Shown here: positions 49,501 to 60,310 of the stretch, piece by piece
Layout of the letters: each line of letters starts with the position of its first letter
Numbering within the stretch: the first letter of the stretch is position 1
Notes under the pieces: model-generated
The model's input: the letters and a program-made list of their open reading frames with translations, nothing else
Database searches by the model: none
Told to the model about the DNA's origin: nothing
Program-made: the position numbers and the translations under genes
Assembly: GCF_003369915.1 (NCBI RefSeq)
Contig: NC_046676.1
Location: 17,156,001 to 17,220,000, forward strand
From: Drosophila miranda
Taxonomy: Eukaryota; Arthropoda; Insecta; Diptera; Drosophilidae
Reading direction: 5' to 3'
DNA: 64,000 bases

Positions 49501-51939
49501 CTCACTCACACTCTGTGTGTGTGTGTGTGTGTTTGTGTGTGGTAGATTGAGAGAGGGAGAGACTCTTTCATACTTTAACACCCGCTCTGGCAAATTGCAG
49601 TTGAACTTCCCAGCGCCCTGCACTGCCCTATACCCTATACACACACGGATATTATTTATTTATAAACAAAAGAATTATCGCCATTTATGAGGCCAAGACT
49701 TTTCAATGCAAATAAATAACATATGCTGCTGGTAGGGTATCGAATACTTCGGCCACATCTGGCCTAAACGAAGTTTACTCGCTTTGCCCTGCTTTGTCAG
49801 CGGCAAGGGAGGGAAACCCTTCAAGGATGCACTCGACTTGCCGGCCGTCGCCCCAGAAAAATGCATGTAAAAGTTGTTTTGTTCAGCTCCGCTCCGCATC
49901 GCGTCAGCCTCCTTAGCCGGAGATTATGCAGCGCGTCGCACCTCTCGAGCTTGGTTTTTTTCTTCTTTTTTTTCTGGTGAAAAGTTTTCCCCTTTGCCGA
50001 GTGCCCCATGCCATGCCACAGCTATGCCCCCGGAATATTAGTACTTGTTGTGTGTTGGTGTGGGTTTGGGGGTTTGGGGGCTGGGGCTTTATGGATGGAT
50101 TCCTTGTTTCCTGCCATGGAATAAAACGTTTATCCAGCGGAATATGTACTTTATTTCTGGAATTTGTGCTGAAGCTTTACTAAAAATTCTATGAAGGGAA
50201 TTTCCAGAGTTTAAAGAAATTTATTAATATTCTGTACAGCACTAAATGTGGCGCAGATTTTCACTGTTTCTCTACGCATAAATCACCATTTATTGGATGC
50301 TTTTCTTGCATTGGCATCTCCAAAGAATGGAGTGGCCATTGCTCCCTGTTCGGGTTCCCATTTGGGTTCGTTTCTTTGTTCAACAGCCACCAAATACCGT
50401 TCCATTATAATCATCTGTCGATGATCTATGTATGTGTGTGTGTAGTCAGAAGCTTCTTCCACCAGAAATCGTAGAGCAGGCGAAAGCTCGACTCGAAAGT
50501 GTCAAAGCTCCTACTTCACTTTCCATTCCGCAAAGAAAGCGTAGCCAAGAGCTCAGACCGAAGAGCGGGGGGAAAGGGCAAGAAATCACTTAAACTTTCA
50601 GTGGAATTCAATTGGATTCGAAGAAGCACAAGAAGCGGGACAAAGATTACGAAATGCAGTCGGCTGGAGGGGAATGGGGATTGCGGATGGGGGTGGGGAT
50701 GGGGATAGGGGATCCATAAGTAGCCCGTGAAACGAAAATCACAGCAACGCAACAAATAAACAATGAACCCTAAAAGTGTCTGTTCATTGACCTTACACCA
50801 GACAGACGAAACATCATCATCATCATGTCATCATCGACAGCACAGCGGGACGGTGTCTAATCATAGCCCATGCTTGTGGCAGGGGCAGGGGCCTCACTCG
50901 GCGCTTATCATAGAGATAGCAGACTCGAATCGACTCTCCTCCCACTGCAATTTATGGCTGAGATATAGAAACTATGTTGTTAGCCGTTAAGCTTTTGTAT
51001 CGAATGTGAATGTGAATGTGAGTATATGAATATTCAGACACCTGAGGCCCAAAGTGCTGCACAAATTTGGCAAAAGCAAGTTTCTGCGGTTGCCTCTGTT
51101 GTGGCCGAAAACCAGACAGACATGGAAAGCGCGTAACCAGCCAGCCAGCCAGCCAGCCAGAGCCAGCGCCAGCGCCAGAGCCAGAGCTAGAGCCAACCAC
51201 GCGAGCGAATGAATAAAGTTTAATTTAATTTTCGTCTCTTTTCCTTTTCGCTCTTTTTGCAACACTCGACTGTGAGTGTGAGTGCTTTGCTGAGTGTGTG
51301 TCGGTGTCGGTGTGAATGGGGGATTCCACGAAAGGCAGTCGAATCAAACGCAATCAAATCATACGTTATAAAAGCTAACAGCTACCACTGGCCATTTATA
51401 ATTGCTACATGTACCCTGACTGGGCAGGAGGGTGCCAAAGATGCGGCTCTCGATCGAAATAAAATGCCAAAGACTGCCATCGAAATGCGTAAACCCGAAG
51501 CTACCCTTTCTTTCTTGTACAGTATTTTCCACTTGATTCGTAGACATTCGTGCCCGCTCCATATGAACACTTTCCCGACCAAACCTCAAGATAATTACCA
51601 TTTGTAGTCAGCGTGTAACCTGTTATCCATAATCGAAAATCGTTAGCTATCGCCGTGCCTAATTATCCACCTCTGCGGCGTTACTTACGAATCTCGTAAT
51701 CACCCTAAATATCAGGGCATTTCATGTGTGTGTGTGTGTGTGTGCGTGGAGTTCAGCGACACCACTTGATAAGAAACAATTTACCAGAACAAATATTTAA
51801 TTAAACAATGATGTTAATGCTTTGTCTTTTTGCAACAACCACAGGGCGACTGGTGGCTGGCGCGCAGCAAGAAGACCCGATCGGAGGGCTACATACCGTC
51901 GAACTATGTGGCCAAGCTGAAATCCATCGAAGCAGAACC
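46568..51939 (+). CDS. Src42A: Src42A, 5' coding exons 1-2 (myristoylated N-terminus and SH3 domain); gene incomplete in window
   Basis: Exon 1 is 46568-46858 (97 codons, donor GTGAGT). Exon 2 is 51845-51939 (acceptor CCACAG, donor GTAAGT, ends in phase 2). The start MGNCLTTQK has Gly2 for myristoylation and Cys4 for possible palmitoylation. A variable unique region follows, then the SH3 domain from about residue 67 to 125: ALYDYDA (70-76), EDLSF, GDWW (98-101) and GYIPSNYV (112-119). Src42A is a Src-family tyrosine kinase acting at the membrane and adherens junctions in epithelial closure and JNK signalling. The SH2 and kinase exons were not found up to 64000, so either intron 2 exceeds 12 kb or the gene is broken by a rearrangement. 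Intron 1 is 4986 bp. Confidence 0.93.
46859..51844 (+). other. Src42A intron 1, non-coding
   Basis: Nearly 5 kb without recognised genes. It holds a (CT)n/(GT)n tract at about 49473-49523, CAGCCAGC-type tandem repeats at 51139-51160 followed by CAGCGC/CAGAGC repeats to about 51193, and (GT)n at 51726-51742. No nested gene was found on either strand. Confidence 0.6.
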
Positions 51940-53939
51940 GTAAGTGCTCATTGAATTTTGTATCCATTTACTCTTAGCCATTAAGTAACCCGCAAATTTG
52001 ATGAAAGGCCATCGATTAAGCACTGGAGGTGTTCAAACGATGGTAGGACCAATCCAGAAGCGGATAGAGTCAGAAATCATTGGGCAGTTAGTCCTGGTGG
52101 ACATGATTTTTATTCGGAATTTCCCAGCAAGGACTTTCTTTTAATTGGACGATGAAAGGAAGTTTCAATTTCAAGTTTTAAATCAAAGAATTTTTGTGCT
52201 AGACAACGCAGGCCATATATTCTCTAGTATGTAGTTTATGCCACTACATTTCAAGATCAATGTAGTCTCTAAAGATACAGCTAACAGAGGCAAAATGCTA
52301 AATTAGTGTAGGTACCCATCTCCCAGTACTATCAGTCGAAGAGCTGTGCCAAAACGTGCTTCTCGAACACGCACGGCTGATTAGATCTTCCAACTTGCTA
52401 TCTCAGATTATGACAATCGATAATCTCTGCTGCTGTGCTACCAACTGGTTTAACTGTCTTAGCCTGAAGTTTAGTGGAGTGCGACCATTAAAATCAAAAA
52501 CGATTTATTTCACATGTATTTTATTATTATTGAAAAAAATAAAGTGGTAAAGAAAAATAAATAAAGCCATTCCCAGTCAACTGGTTCTTTACGACCATTA
52601 CGAGCATGACCTGGTCCCTGACTCTTACGTGGCATTATTTGTACACATTTTTTATGTTATATATATACATATGTTGAGAAAATACAAACAGTTTGACCTT
52701 ATGCAAAAATATCGTGCTTCTGACCCACAGTGCAGACTCTTAAGTTCTACACTAATTGTACATACATGCTACACGAAAATGTACACCAATTTTACATACA
52801 TGCCCAAAAGTATGCTTCACTTTCTGGCAAAACTAGCAGCAGCATCTACCGGTAAACGTTGCGTAGATGTGGGATTTTCGGAGGCATGTTTCGGAAACTC
52901 GCTGGCTCTCTCTCTCTCTATCCCTCCCTCTTTCTCTCTCTCTCTCTGACATGTGCCCCGCCATTGTCATGCTGCATTGCCCTTTAGCAAGAAAGAGCAT
53001 TAAAAATAATTCGATTATTTAAATCAAAATTAAGCACAGACTACATTGGCCCGGTTTAACTTTTCATATGCAAAAATATGATTTATTTAACTGTGTAAAA
53101 TCTGTATGTAAAGACTTGGTCTTTGCATATATGGGTTGTAGATGTGTTGGTGAATAAATAAATATGCATACAGGCATCCATGATTGATTTGCCTTTCATT
53201 ATGTTTGGCTGCAGTTTGTTTTGTCCATTGCTATGTTGCTGGGGCGACACATTTCAAATGTTTCGTGTGCCACATGCATGTTCATAAATACATACATATA
53301 TCTACCTATAGCCGCCTCCCACGTCCCTTTAAAAACGAGTATGTATTTGTGAAATTTCAATGATGGAATTTCTTTTGTGCCAAAAACTATGTCGCCTCAA
53401 TATACACATTTTGTGTCGAAGGTTCATTGACTCGTCCATGCATTCATTTAGATTTAGATATAGATACTTTGGATACAAATATAGGATGTAGGTCACTCCT
53501 GCTGTTCCTTTCTGTGGCATTCTAATTTCTCTATCCTCTTCAGGTGATATTTTGATTTGGAATTTCAATCACGATAATTAGTGGGCAGCGAGCCTCGTTT
53601 AACATACTGATTTTTTTGATGCCGGCTCTCTGACGTTAGAGCCAGCCCTTGCCACAAGCAATTAACATCGGGCTTTTTACGATCAGCCTCAGGGGCGGCT
53701 TACCGTACACAAACACACGATAATATGATAGCTACACAGTTACATCTGATCGATGTGCTCATGGGCTATCATTGTTGTGCTATGTATTGGCTTACAATCA
53801 CACGTGATGTCGAATTACGCTGCTGTTTGGCTCGGAATATATTTATTTATTTATGGTTTGCTGTTTAGACAAATGTTCTGTTTCATTTTCCGCGGCTAAT
53901 GAACAATTAAGCTCCGCTTTCAGATCCGAGTCTGAAGCA

Positions 53940-53974
53940 GGGCGGTGCGGTGCGGGGCGGGGCGGGGCGGGGCG
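53940..53974 (+). repeat. G-rich pentamer repeat with quadruplex potential
   Basis: Four runs of four G separated by single C (GGGGC units), preceded by GGTGC units. Four G-runs this close can in principle form an intramolecular G-quadruplex. Confidence 0.6.
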
Positions 53975-54433
53975 ATTGAGTGGCTCTGAGTCAGTGTCAA
54001 GTGCTTTAAACTTGACCCAATTCCGAGACAAGACTCTTAATGGCAGTCTAGGAAGTGTCTTGGGGCCACGATTTCGTTTTCTTGGTGGCACACCAAGAAG
54101 CGGTCTGCCCAAAGCTCCGAAATGCCAGAGAAATGCATTCCACATTATCGAAATGAAACTTAATGGAACAAAATATTCCGAAAAATGAAAAGAAAACAAA
54201 CGGACGGACGGACGGACGGACGGCTGCATAAATTAAAAGAGTGGAGTCTGGGTCGGGGTCTGGGTCTGGGTCTGGAGCTGCGCTTTGGGGCGTAGGGAAA
54301 AGTTCAAAAACCGGTAAATCGAACGAAAATAAAAATAAATATCATTGAAGTCATTAATTAAATTTATCTTGTCGTGGTCTTGGTTCGTAACTGTAAATGT
54401 CGTAGCACTCGAGAAGTTTCGATCCCCTTACAG

Positions 54434-54468
<35 letters not shown>

Positions 54469-56190
54469 TCAGCATCCATGGAGGCTCGGTTTGGCCATTC
54501 CAAAGGTGCATAAAAATGCATTTCATGTACAGTTTCCTAATGCCAACCGCCGCACTAGTGCGGTTTCAAGGCCATCGGTGGCGTTGAGGCTGGGGCGGCG
54601 GCCCTACCCCGGCAAATGGTGATATTATTTTAACCCAATTTGGGGCCAATTGTTATCCGCTTGCCTTGGACTCGCTCTCCAAGCCCAGTGTGCATAAATC
54701 AGTATTTACCCAGAGACCGAGTAGGCAGCCGCCAGTAACCATCAGTAACCATCGATTGGAGCCGTGGAGCCGCTTAGCCGTGGAACAGTAATCAGCTCTC
54801 GTGTAATTTCTTGTATTTATTTGCACTGCAATAAATACTGTGCCGCTCATTTAACTGTGCTTTCTTCTTTCTTTCTTCGCCTTAAGGATACTTACACTTA
54901 CCCGCTCGTTCACAATTTTTGTATTTTTCTGAGAAGCCCCCTTCGATTGTCGTCAGAGTTTTTTCGGTTTTCTGATTTGGTTTTCGTTTTCTGTTGGTCA
55001 TTGCACAACTCTTAAGCGCATTTTGTCGGGAGGAGGGGGGTTATGCATTCTGTGTGGACACCGATACAGTGCGTTTCAAAGCTACATAGTATGAGGATGT
55101 TAAAGAAATTATACAAGGTGGTCCATTTTATACTCTTAAATTAGACACAACGAAGCTTGCAAAATGCGCCGAAGAGAGAGCGCGTTGCACGGAATGCACC
55201 ATCACCATTGTATGATTTCGTCTGCAAGACACTAGAGAGCGCCATCTCGTGCCATCAGCCGTCTCTTTCTGCCCTGCAGACTTTATGTGCTCGAGAGAGC
55301 ATAGCTCACTGTGCGCACCAAAAAATGAGCAGGGAAAGAGAATAAACGCGTATTAGCAAAAGAGCACAGTTTCAATTCTTTCTATCCTCCCGCATTTCGT
55401 TTCGATCAACTGTTAATTATTTTTCTGCCCAGAAGGAGTTTCGAACACCAGTTTCGAAACGCACTGTCCACTGCGATTTGTTAATCGACAACTTCCGCAT
55501 TGTCAGGCGATCGAACCGAAAGAAAACTTTCCTATGCATAAATGCATATTTATGGGATATTCGATTGCCAAGCGGGCAACTTTTCCACGGACCGGCGGCC
55601 AATCTCCTCCAGAGCAGGGCCTCTGCTCTGTGTCTCTGCAGCTCCGAAAGTAGGTCATTGGACAGAAGGGATAGGATGGTGACTGCAGTGACGTCAATGA
55701 GTGTCGATGGCGATGATGGCTCATCGTTTACAGGGAATTCGCTCGAGACGAGGTTAATTCGAGTGAATTTTTAATGCTGTCGGAGAGGGGAAATACCCTG
55801 GACAGATGTTTACTTCCGCCGGGGCAGAGCGGTGGGAAAAATGCGTATGAATGCGGCTTAATGCAAACTATTTGCCAATGTGCTAAGCGTTTAGGCCGTA
55901 AATTCACTATTGGCCATTATCTGGCCACATAAATCGCCAATAATATGCACTGATGTCCCACTGTACCGCCTGACTGTCAATGAGCCAGCCGCCTCCAGCA
56001 GACATAGACGAGAGAGAGAGAGGCAGAGATTGTGCGACCAGCATTCACAACCAAATCGGAAGTTCTCGGGGCTCGTTGAACCCGAAAACTGTTCAATAAT
56101 ATAATAAACAACATCAGTAGATTCATAATTCCCGGAGCAGAGCCACCCAGAAACCCAATCCAACACCCACTTGTTTTACTTTTTGCTCTG

Positions 56191-56237
56191 CCCTGCTTTG
56201 CCCTGCTTTGCCCTGCTTTGCCCTGCTTTGCCCTGCT
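56191..56237 (+). repeat. decamer tandem repeat (CCCTGCTTTG), about 4.7 copies
   Basis: Perfect 10-bp tandem units within the presumed Src42A intron. No function is evident. Confidence 0.8.
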
Positions 56238-57786
56238 CATAAATCACTCGCAAATAGAATCGAGTCGCACAAATTGGCAAAAACAAATTAGCAGGCGTCG
56301 GGCGTTTCAATTGAAATGCAAAACTCTGCCGATTGCAGGCTTAAATCGAAATTAAAATTTATAGTGGAACAATTGTGATTGTTTGATGCTACTCTGGGCG
56401 AATGATTATTTTCCTTTCTGTTTCGGTTTATTTTTGTTTGTGTTTCTGTTTGCAGTTGTTGTGCGCCTAAGCCTCATCTTCCGGCACGGAAGACGACACC
56501 AGACGCCGGCCGTCCCGACCCCATCCGATCGTTATTGTCGCAGCGAAATTGATCGCCGTTTGAGCCCAGTTTGGGTTTTGATTCTGTTTCGATTTTGGCG
56601 AATTTCAATGTCAGTGGCACTAATTCATTGTGTGCATATTGATTCGCCTGATCCACTCGATGTATCGAGAGATGCTCATGCTCAAGCTCCCCCGCATTGC
56701 GATTCACATACAATGAATATTTAATACATAAAACGAATAATATTAGCCGCTTGTGATGTTGGAAAATACTTTAGTTTCGTGTGAAAGATAGTTCCGATGA
56801 TTATGGAAGGCTTAACAGATCCAAATGGAGAAAATCTTTTATCAGACAACCATTTCGACCGATTTTCTTGGGGTCTAGAAAATGGTCAAAATAAATTCCA
56901 TTTAACAAAAATCCATTCATTCGTGCACTTTATATATATTTTGTCTTCCTTTGATGGCACTGTCTGTTGTTGTTGTTGTTGGGTTGCAATTGTTATTGAA
57001 CATGACACCAGAAAATGCCATTGAACCCGTCAACAAAGAGAGGAGGAGAGGGCGAAGGAGGAGGAGGAGGAGGAGGGTTAGCCAATTGTTATACTGGGCC
57101 ACATGCATACGATACTCGTCTCGCGGCTGCGTGTCAGACTTTTTCATAAAATAAACCATTTTCTATATGCATGAAGTGCCGGCTTAATTCGGCGTTTCTT
57201 TTTTCGATTCATGTGACGTGTGACGTACGGAGTAGCCCTCGATTATGTGGCACGTTAAACAATGCTCAATAGAAGACAATTGTTTAAACAATTTGTCAGA
57301 GCAGCAGCAGCAGCAGCAGAAGATACGGTGCCCGGGCAATGCTCTTGGGGAAGGTCGCTCGAGCGGTACTTTAAAAAACAGTTTCAAATATTGAAACAGT
57401 CATATCCCAATAGCGATAGCGACAGCAATTAACATAACGGGATTTGTGTTTGTATTTGGCCAAAATTGCACAGGAAACAGCCGCCTAATCGAGCCTTAAT
57501 TATCTGATCTGATTTGTTCCGATCTGAGTGCAAATTTATGCACTTCTAATGCACTGAATCTGAAACTCAATCTCAATCAGGTTATGCAGCTGGCTTTGGC
57601 AAAAAGTGCGTGTCGAAAGAGAATGATAGAAGAGAGGGCGAGAGAGAGCACACCGAAAGAATGAGGGATTTCTGCCTAGGCGACGACCACACTACGTTCT
57701 GTAGGAGAGAGCGAGCGCGAGAGAGGAAGGCCTGGCTAGAGATGGCACCACGCTCATTTTCTCGTGGCATGTGTGAGCGTGCTCTC

Positions 57787-57794
57787 TATCGATA
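57787..57794. promoter_or_regulatory. DRE site upstream of the nested proteasome gene
   Basis: TATCGATA, a perfect DRE palindrome, about 95 bp upstream of the ATG at 57889. It suggests a DREF-type promoter for the intronic gene. Confidence 0.55.
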
Positions 57795-57888
57795 GACTCC
57801 TCGTTTTCGATTTCTGTGACATTTCACTCAATTCTAGTCCTGGAAATATTTGTTCTGTTGTAAAATATTTGTGAAATTCCGATTAGCG

Positions 57889-58686
57889 ATGCGTTGCCAC
57901 CGCTACGACAACGACTGCTCTGTTTTCAGTCCGCAGGGAAGGATCTTCCAGGTGGAGTACGCCATGGAGGCGGTGAATCAGGGCACGACGGCCACAGTGG
58001 GCCTCACCAGCAAGGACTACACGGTGCTGGTGTCTCTCCAGGGGCCAGAGGCCGCGGATACGTTGGCGTTGCCGCAGCGCAAGATCCTGTCCGTGAACCC
58101 GAAGCTCGGTCTGGCCTTCGTGGGCCTCGTACCGGATGCCCAGATCCTCCACAGCCACCTGTGCACCCAGTGCCTCACGTACAACCTCTCGTACATCGGG
58201 GAGATGCCCGTCGCCCGCCTGATGACCGGCCTGGCCATCAAGATGCAGGCCCACACGAACAGCAACGAGCGCCGTCCCTTCGGGGTGGGCCTTCTGGTGG
58301 CGGGCCACGACAGCCACGGAGCGCACCTCTACCAGGCGATGCCCTCGGCGGCTGTCATCAAGTGCAGGGCCACGGCCATCGGGGCCCGCTCCCAGCTGGC
58401 TCTCCGCTACCTGGAGCGCCACTGCAACGCCTTTGAGCACTGCTCCAAGGAGGAGTTGATCTGCCACGGCATTCAGGCCATCCGCGGACCCCTGGCGCAG
58501 GAGCAGAACCTCGAGATAAAGCTGGCCATCGTCGGGGCTGAGCAGGAGTTTACGATCTACGATGCGGCAGAGACTCAAAAGTATATCGAGATGTCGAAGC
58601 GCTTGGACCAAGAGTGTGGAGTGTTGTCTAGTGTAGAGACCTCAACAGAAGAGGAGACCGAGAAGCAGACTTCCAGTGAGACTTAA
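57889..58686 (+). CDS. 20S proteasome alpha-type subunit, Prosalpha6T-like, intronless and nested in Src42A
   Basis: A single open exon of 265 codons. The start at 57889 (GCGATGCGTTGC) is preferred over the in-frame ATG at 57850 because alpha subunits begin a few residues before the YD motif. The alpha signature YDND...FSPQGR.FQVEYAMEAV is at residues 6-28, with RRPFGVGLLVAGHD, IGARSQLALRYLE and ELICHGIQAIRG later, then an acidic Ser/Thr/Glu tail. Alpha subunits form the outer rings of the 20S core and have no catalytic Thr. The sequence is closest to alpha-6 (PSMA1-type), and ELICH.IQAIRG recalls the testis-specific paralogue Prosalpha6T. It is markedly GC-rich against its AT-rich surroundings and has no intron, which suggests a retrocopy. 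It keeps an intact frame despite high divergence, so it is probably functional, possibly in spermatogenesis. It has one extra residue in QGTTATVGL relative to the usual spacing. Confidence 0.9.
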   Translation: MRCHRYDNDCSVFSPQGRIFQVEYAMEAVNQGTTATVGLTSKDYTVLVSLQGPEAADTLALPQRKILSVNPKLGLAFVGLVPDAQILHSHLCTQCLTYNLSYIGEMPVARLMTGLAIKMQAHTNSNERRPFGVGLLVAGHDSHGAHLYQAMPSAAVIKCRATAIGARSQLALRYLERHCNAFEHCSKEELICHGIQAIRGPLAQEQNLEIKLAIVGAEQEFTIYDAAETQKYIEMSKRLDQECGVLSSVETSTEEETEKQTSSET

Positions 58687-58791
58687 TGTGGCAGCAACCA
58701 TTGTTGCCTCTGAGACAGACACAGACACAGACACAGACACAGGGACAAACACATACACCTACGACTGCACTTGTATTGCACTCTTTGCCCC

Positions 58792-58797
58792 AATAAA
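58792..58797 (+). terminator. poly(A) signal of the nested proteasome gene
   Basis: AATAAA about 105 bp after the stop codon. A short CAGACA-type repeat lies between them (about 58717-58741). Confidence 0.6.
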
Positions 58798-60255
58798 TAT
58801 GCTGCTGCTGGAATTCTATGGTATGCATTCGATTTTAGAACAAGGACAAGGGGTACCCATCAAATGCTCGACAAAACGCTCGAATTTGTATCCGGAAATG
58901 ATACAAATACGATATTTGTGTCGTTCAGTTTGTATTATTTGTCATCGCTAAAAAGCACGTTCGTTGGTTAAGGACTGACACTCCTTGGTGTATAAGTTAC
59001 ATAAATCATAAGATTACACATAATTATACTGAGACTGAAAGCGGGGTAGAATAGGATTGGGCACATTTGATACCCGCTGTACAAATTTCCCATAGACAAA
59101 AGACAGCAAAAACTTTGAATTTCTCCCATATGATAGGTTCCCATTATTTTTGAGATAAATACTGCTTGAAAAAAAGCTTCATTTCAACTGAAAAATGGAG
59201 TGTGAGAATACGATAATCAATGCCCATTAAAGATGCAGATTAAATGATTAATTTATGAGAAGTTATTACGGGTAAATCTATTTTTAGTTCTGTTAGGTGT
59301 TCGGCTTGCTTCTGCTTAAATATTAAGGCCAACTTTTAAGTATTTCTTGAACTTTTTGCTTCCGAAATCATACTCATTTGTTATTTTCTTTATCTATTTG
59401 CAGGTAAGTCTATTTATAGAATATAGTAGTACCTCCGCTTGTCTGTAGCCGGGAGTACAGGAGTACCCCCCTCTTTTGGCGGGGTGCATATTTCAACGAG
59501 TAAATCTCTGTCTTTGAAGCTTGGTTTGTACAAATTCCAATAGAATACTTATACATATATATAGCATATAGAAGTGTGCAAGTGTGTGCGTCCAGGTGTC
59601 TGCGCAGATGCCATAAATTTTCGTGTGAAACGTGTCTGCCGAACAGCAGTCCAGGGTCCCGCCTGGATGGACGGAGTATCCATTAATATTCCCCAGACCC
59701 TGCACAGACCGGAGCACAATATTTGTGTATTATTGGCGTGTTGTGTAGTGTTCTTTGCGTTGGCATTCCCCTATCAATGACGAGCTCAATGGCGTTCACA
59801 GGAACCGATACCCGATGACGATCGGTGGCATTTGGAAACGCATCCAGCTGCATTTATTTTTGTTTTTATAAACAAATGAAAACAAGTTGACATTTTGTCA
59901 GTAAACAGCGGCGGCAACAGCAGCGTAAAGCTAATTATTTTCAACTCTCGATTTGATCTTTGCAATCAACGCACTTTCTGACTAATTGCTCGTCGCTCGT
60001 CGTCGTCGTCATCGTCGTCATCGTCGTAATTGTTAAATCGCGGAGTGAAATCATTCATCTTGGCGGAGACTTAAGAGTGGGTTCCCCCCACAAAGAGACA
60101 GAGAGAGAGAGAGATAGAGAGAGGCGTGCTCTGCGATCAGCTGTTTCCGCGGACCACTTCTTTGGCTCCCAGAGAGCGCGCGAGAGAGAGAGAGAGAGGA
60201 AACCTGGCTTAACAGGTGTGCCTGTGTGTGTGTAACCAAGCGGTTAAAACCTTTC
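58798..60255. other. non-coding stretch between the proteasome gene and the 60.28-kb promoter
   Basis: No gene recognised. A CGTCGT triplet run is at about 59990-60027. GA tracts lie at 60100-60122 and 60180-60200; such tracts bind GAGA factor at many fly promoters. Confidence 0.5.
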
Positions 60256-60310
60256 TATAAAAATTTCATAAACGTATCAGTTGTCTGCGAAGCGGTACTC
60301 GAAACGGACG
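60256..60310 (+). promoter_or_regulatory. core promoter with TATA-like, Inr and DPE elements
   Basis: Plus strand: TATAAAAA at 60256-60263, Inr TCAGTT at 60277-60282 with A+1 at 60279, and DPE GGACG at 60306-60310, exactly +28. The Inr-DPE spacing is the canonical one. The TATA-like sequence at -23 is a little close. GAGA tracts lie just upstream. The transcript would read through a 330-nt leader with no long frame to a possible donor (AAAAG, then GTACAC) near 60609. It is most likely an internal promoter of Src42A, or the first exon of a gene to the right. Confidence 0.6.

Larger units (their letters stand above)
51940..57786 (+). other. presumed Src42A intron 2, first part
   Basis: AT-rich non-coding sequence with simple repeats: (CT)n about 52908-52947, a (GGGGC)n block at 53940-53974, (GGAC)n about 54200-54223, GGGTCT repeats about 54250-54274, (AG)n 54438-54464, a decamer array at 56191-56237, and GGAGGA repeats about 57041-57075. 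I found no exon of Src42A or of another gene. Confidence 0.5.

Noticed and set aside
57850-57888. Upstream in-frame ATG extending the proteasome subunit by 13 residues
   Set aside because: The added residues are unlike any alpha-subunit N-terminus; the ATG at 57889 places the YD motif at its usual distance.
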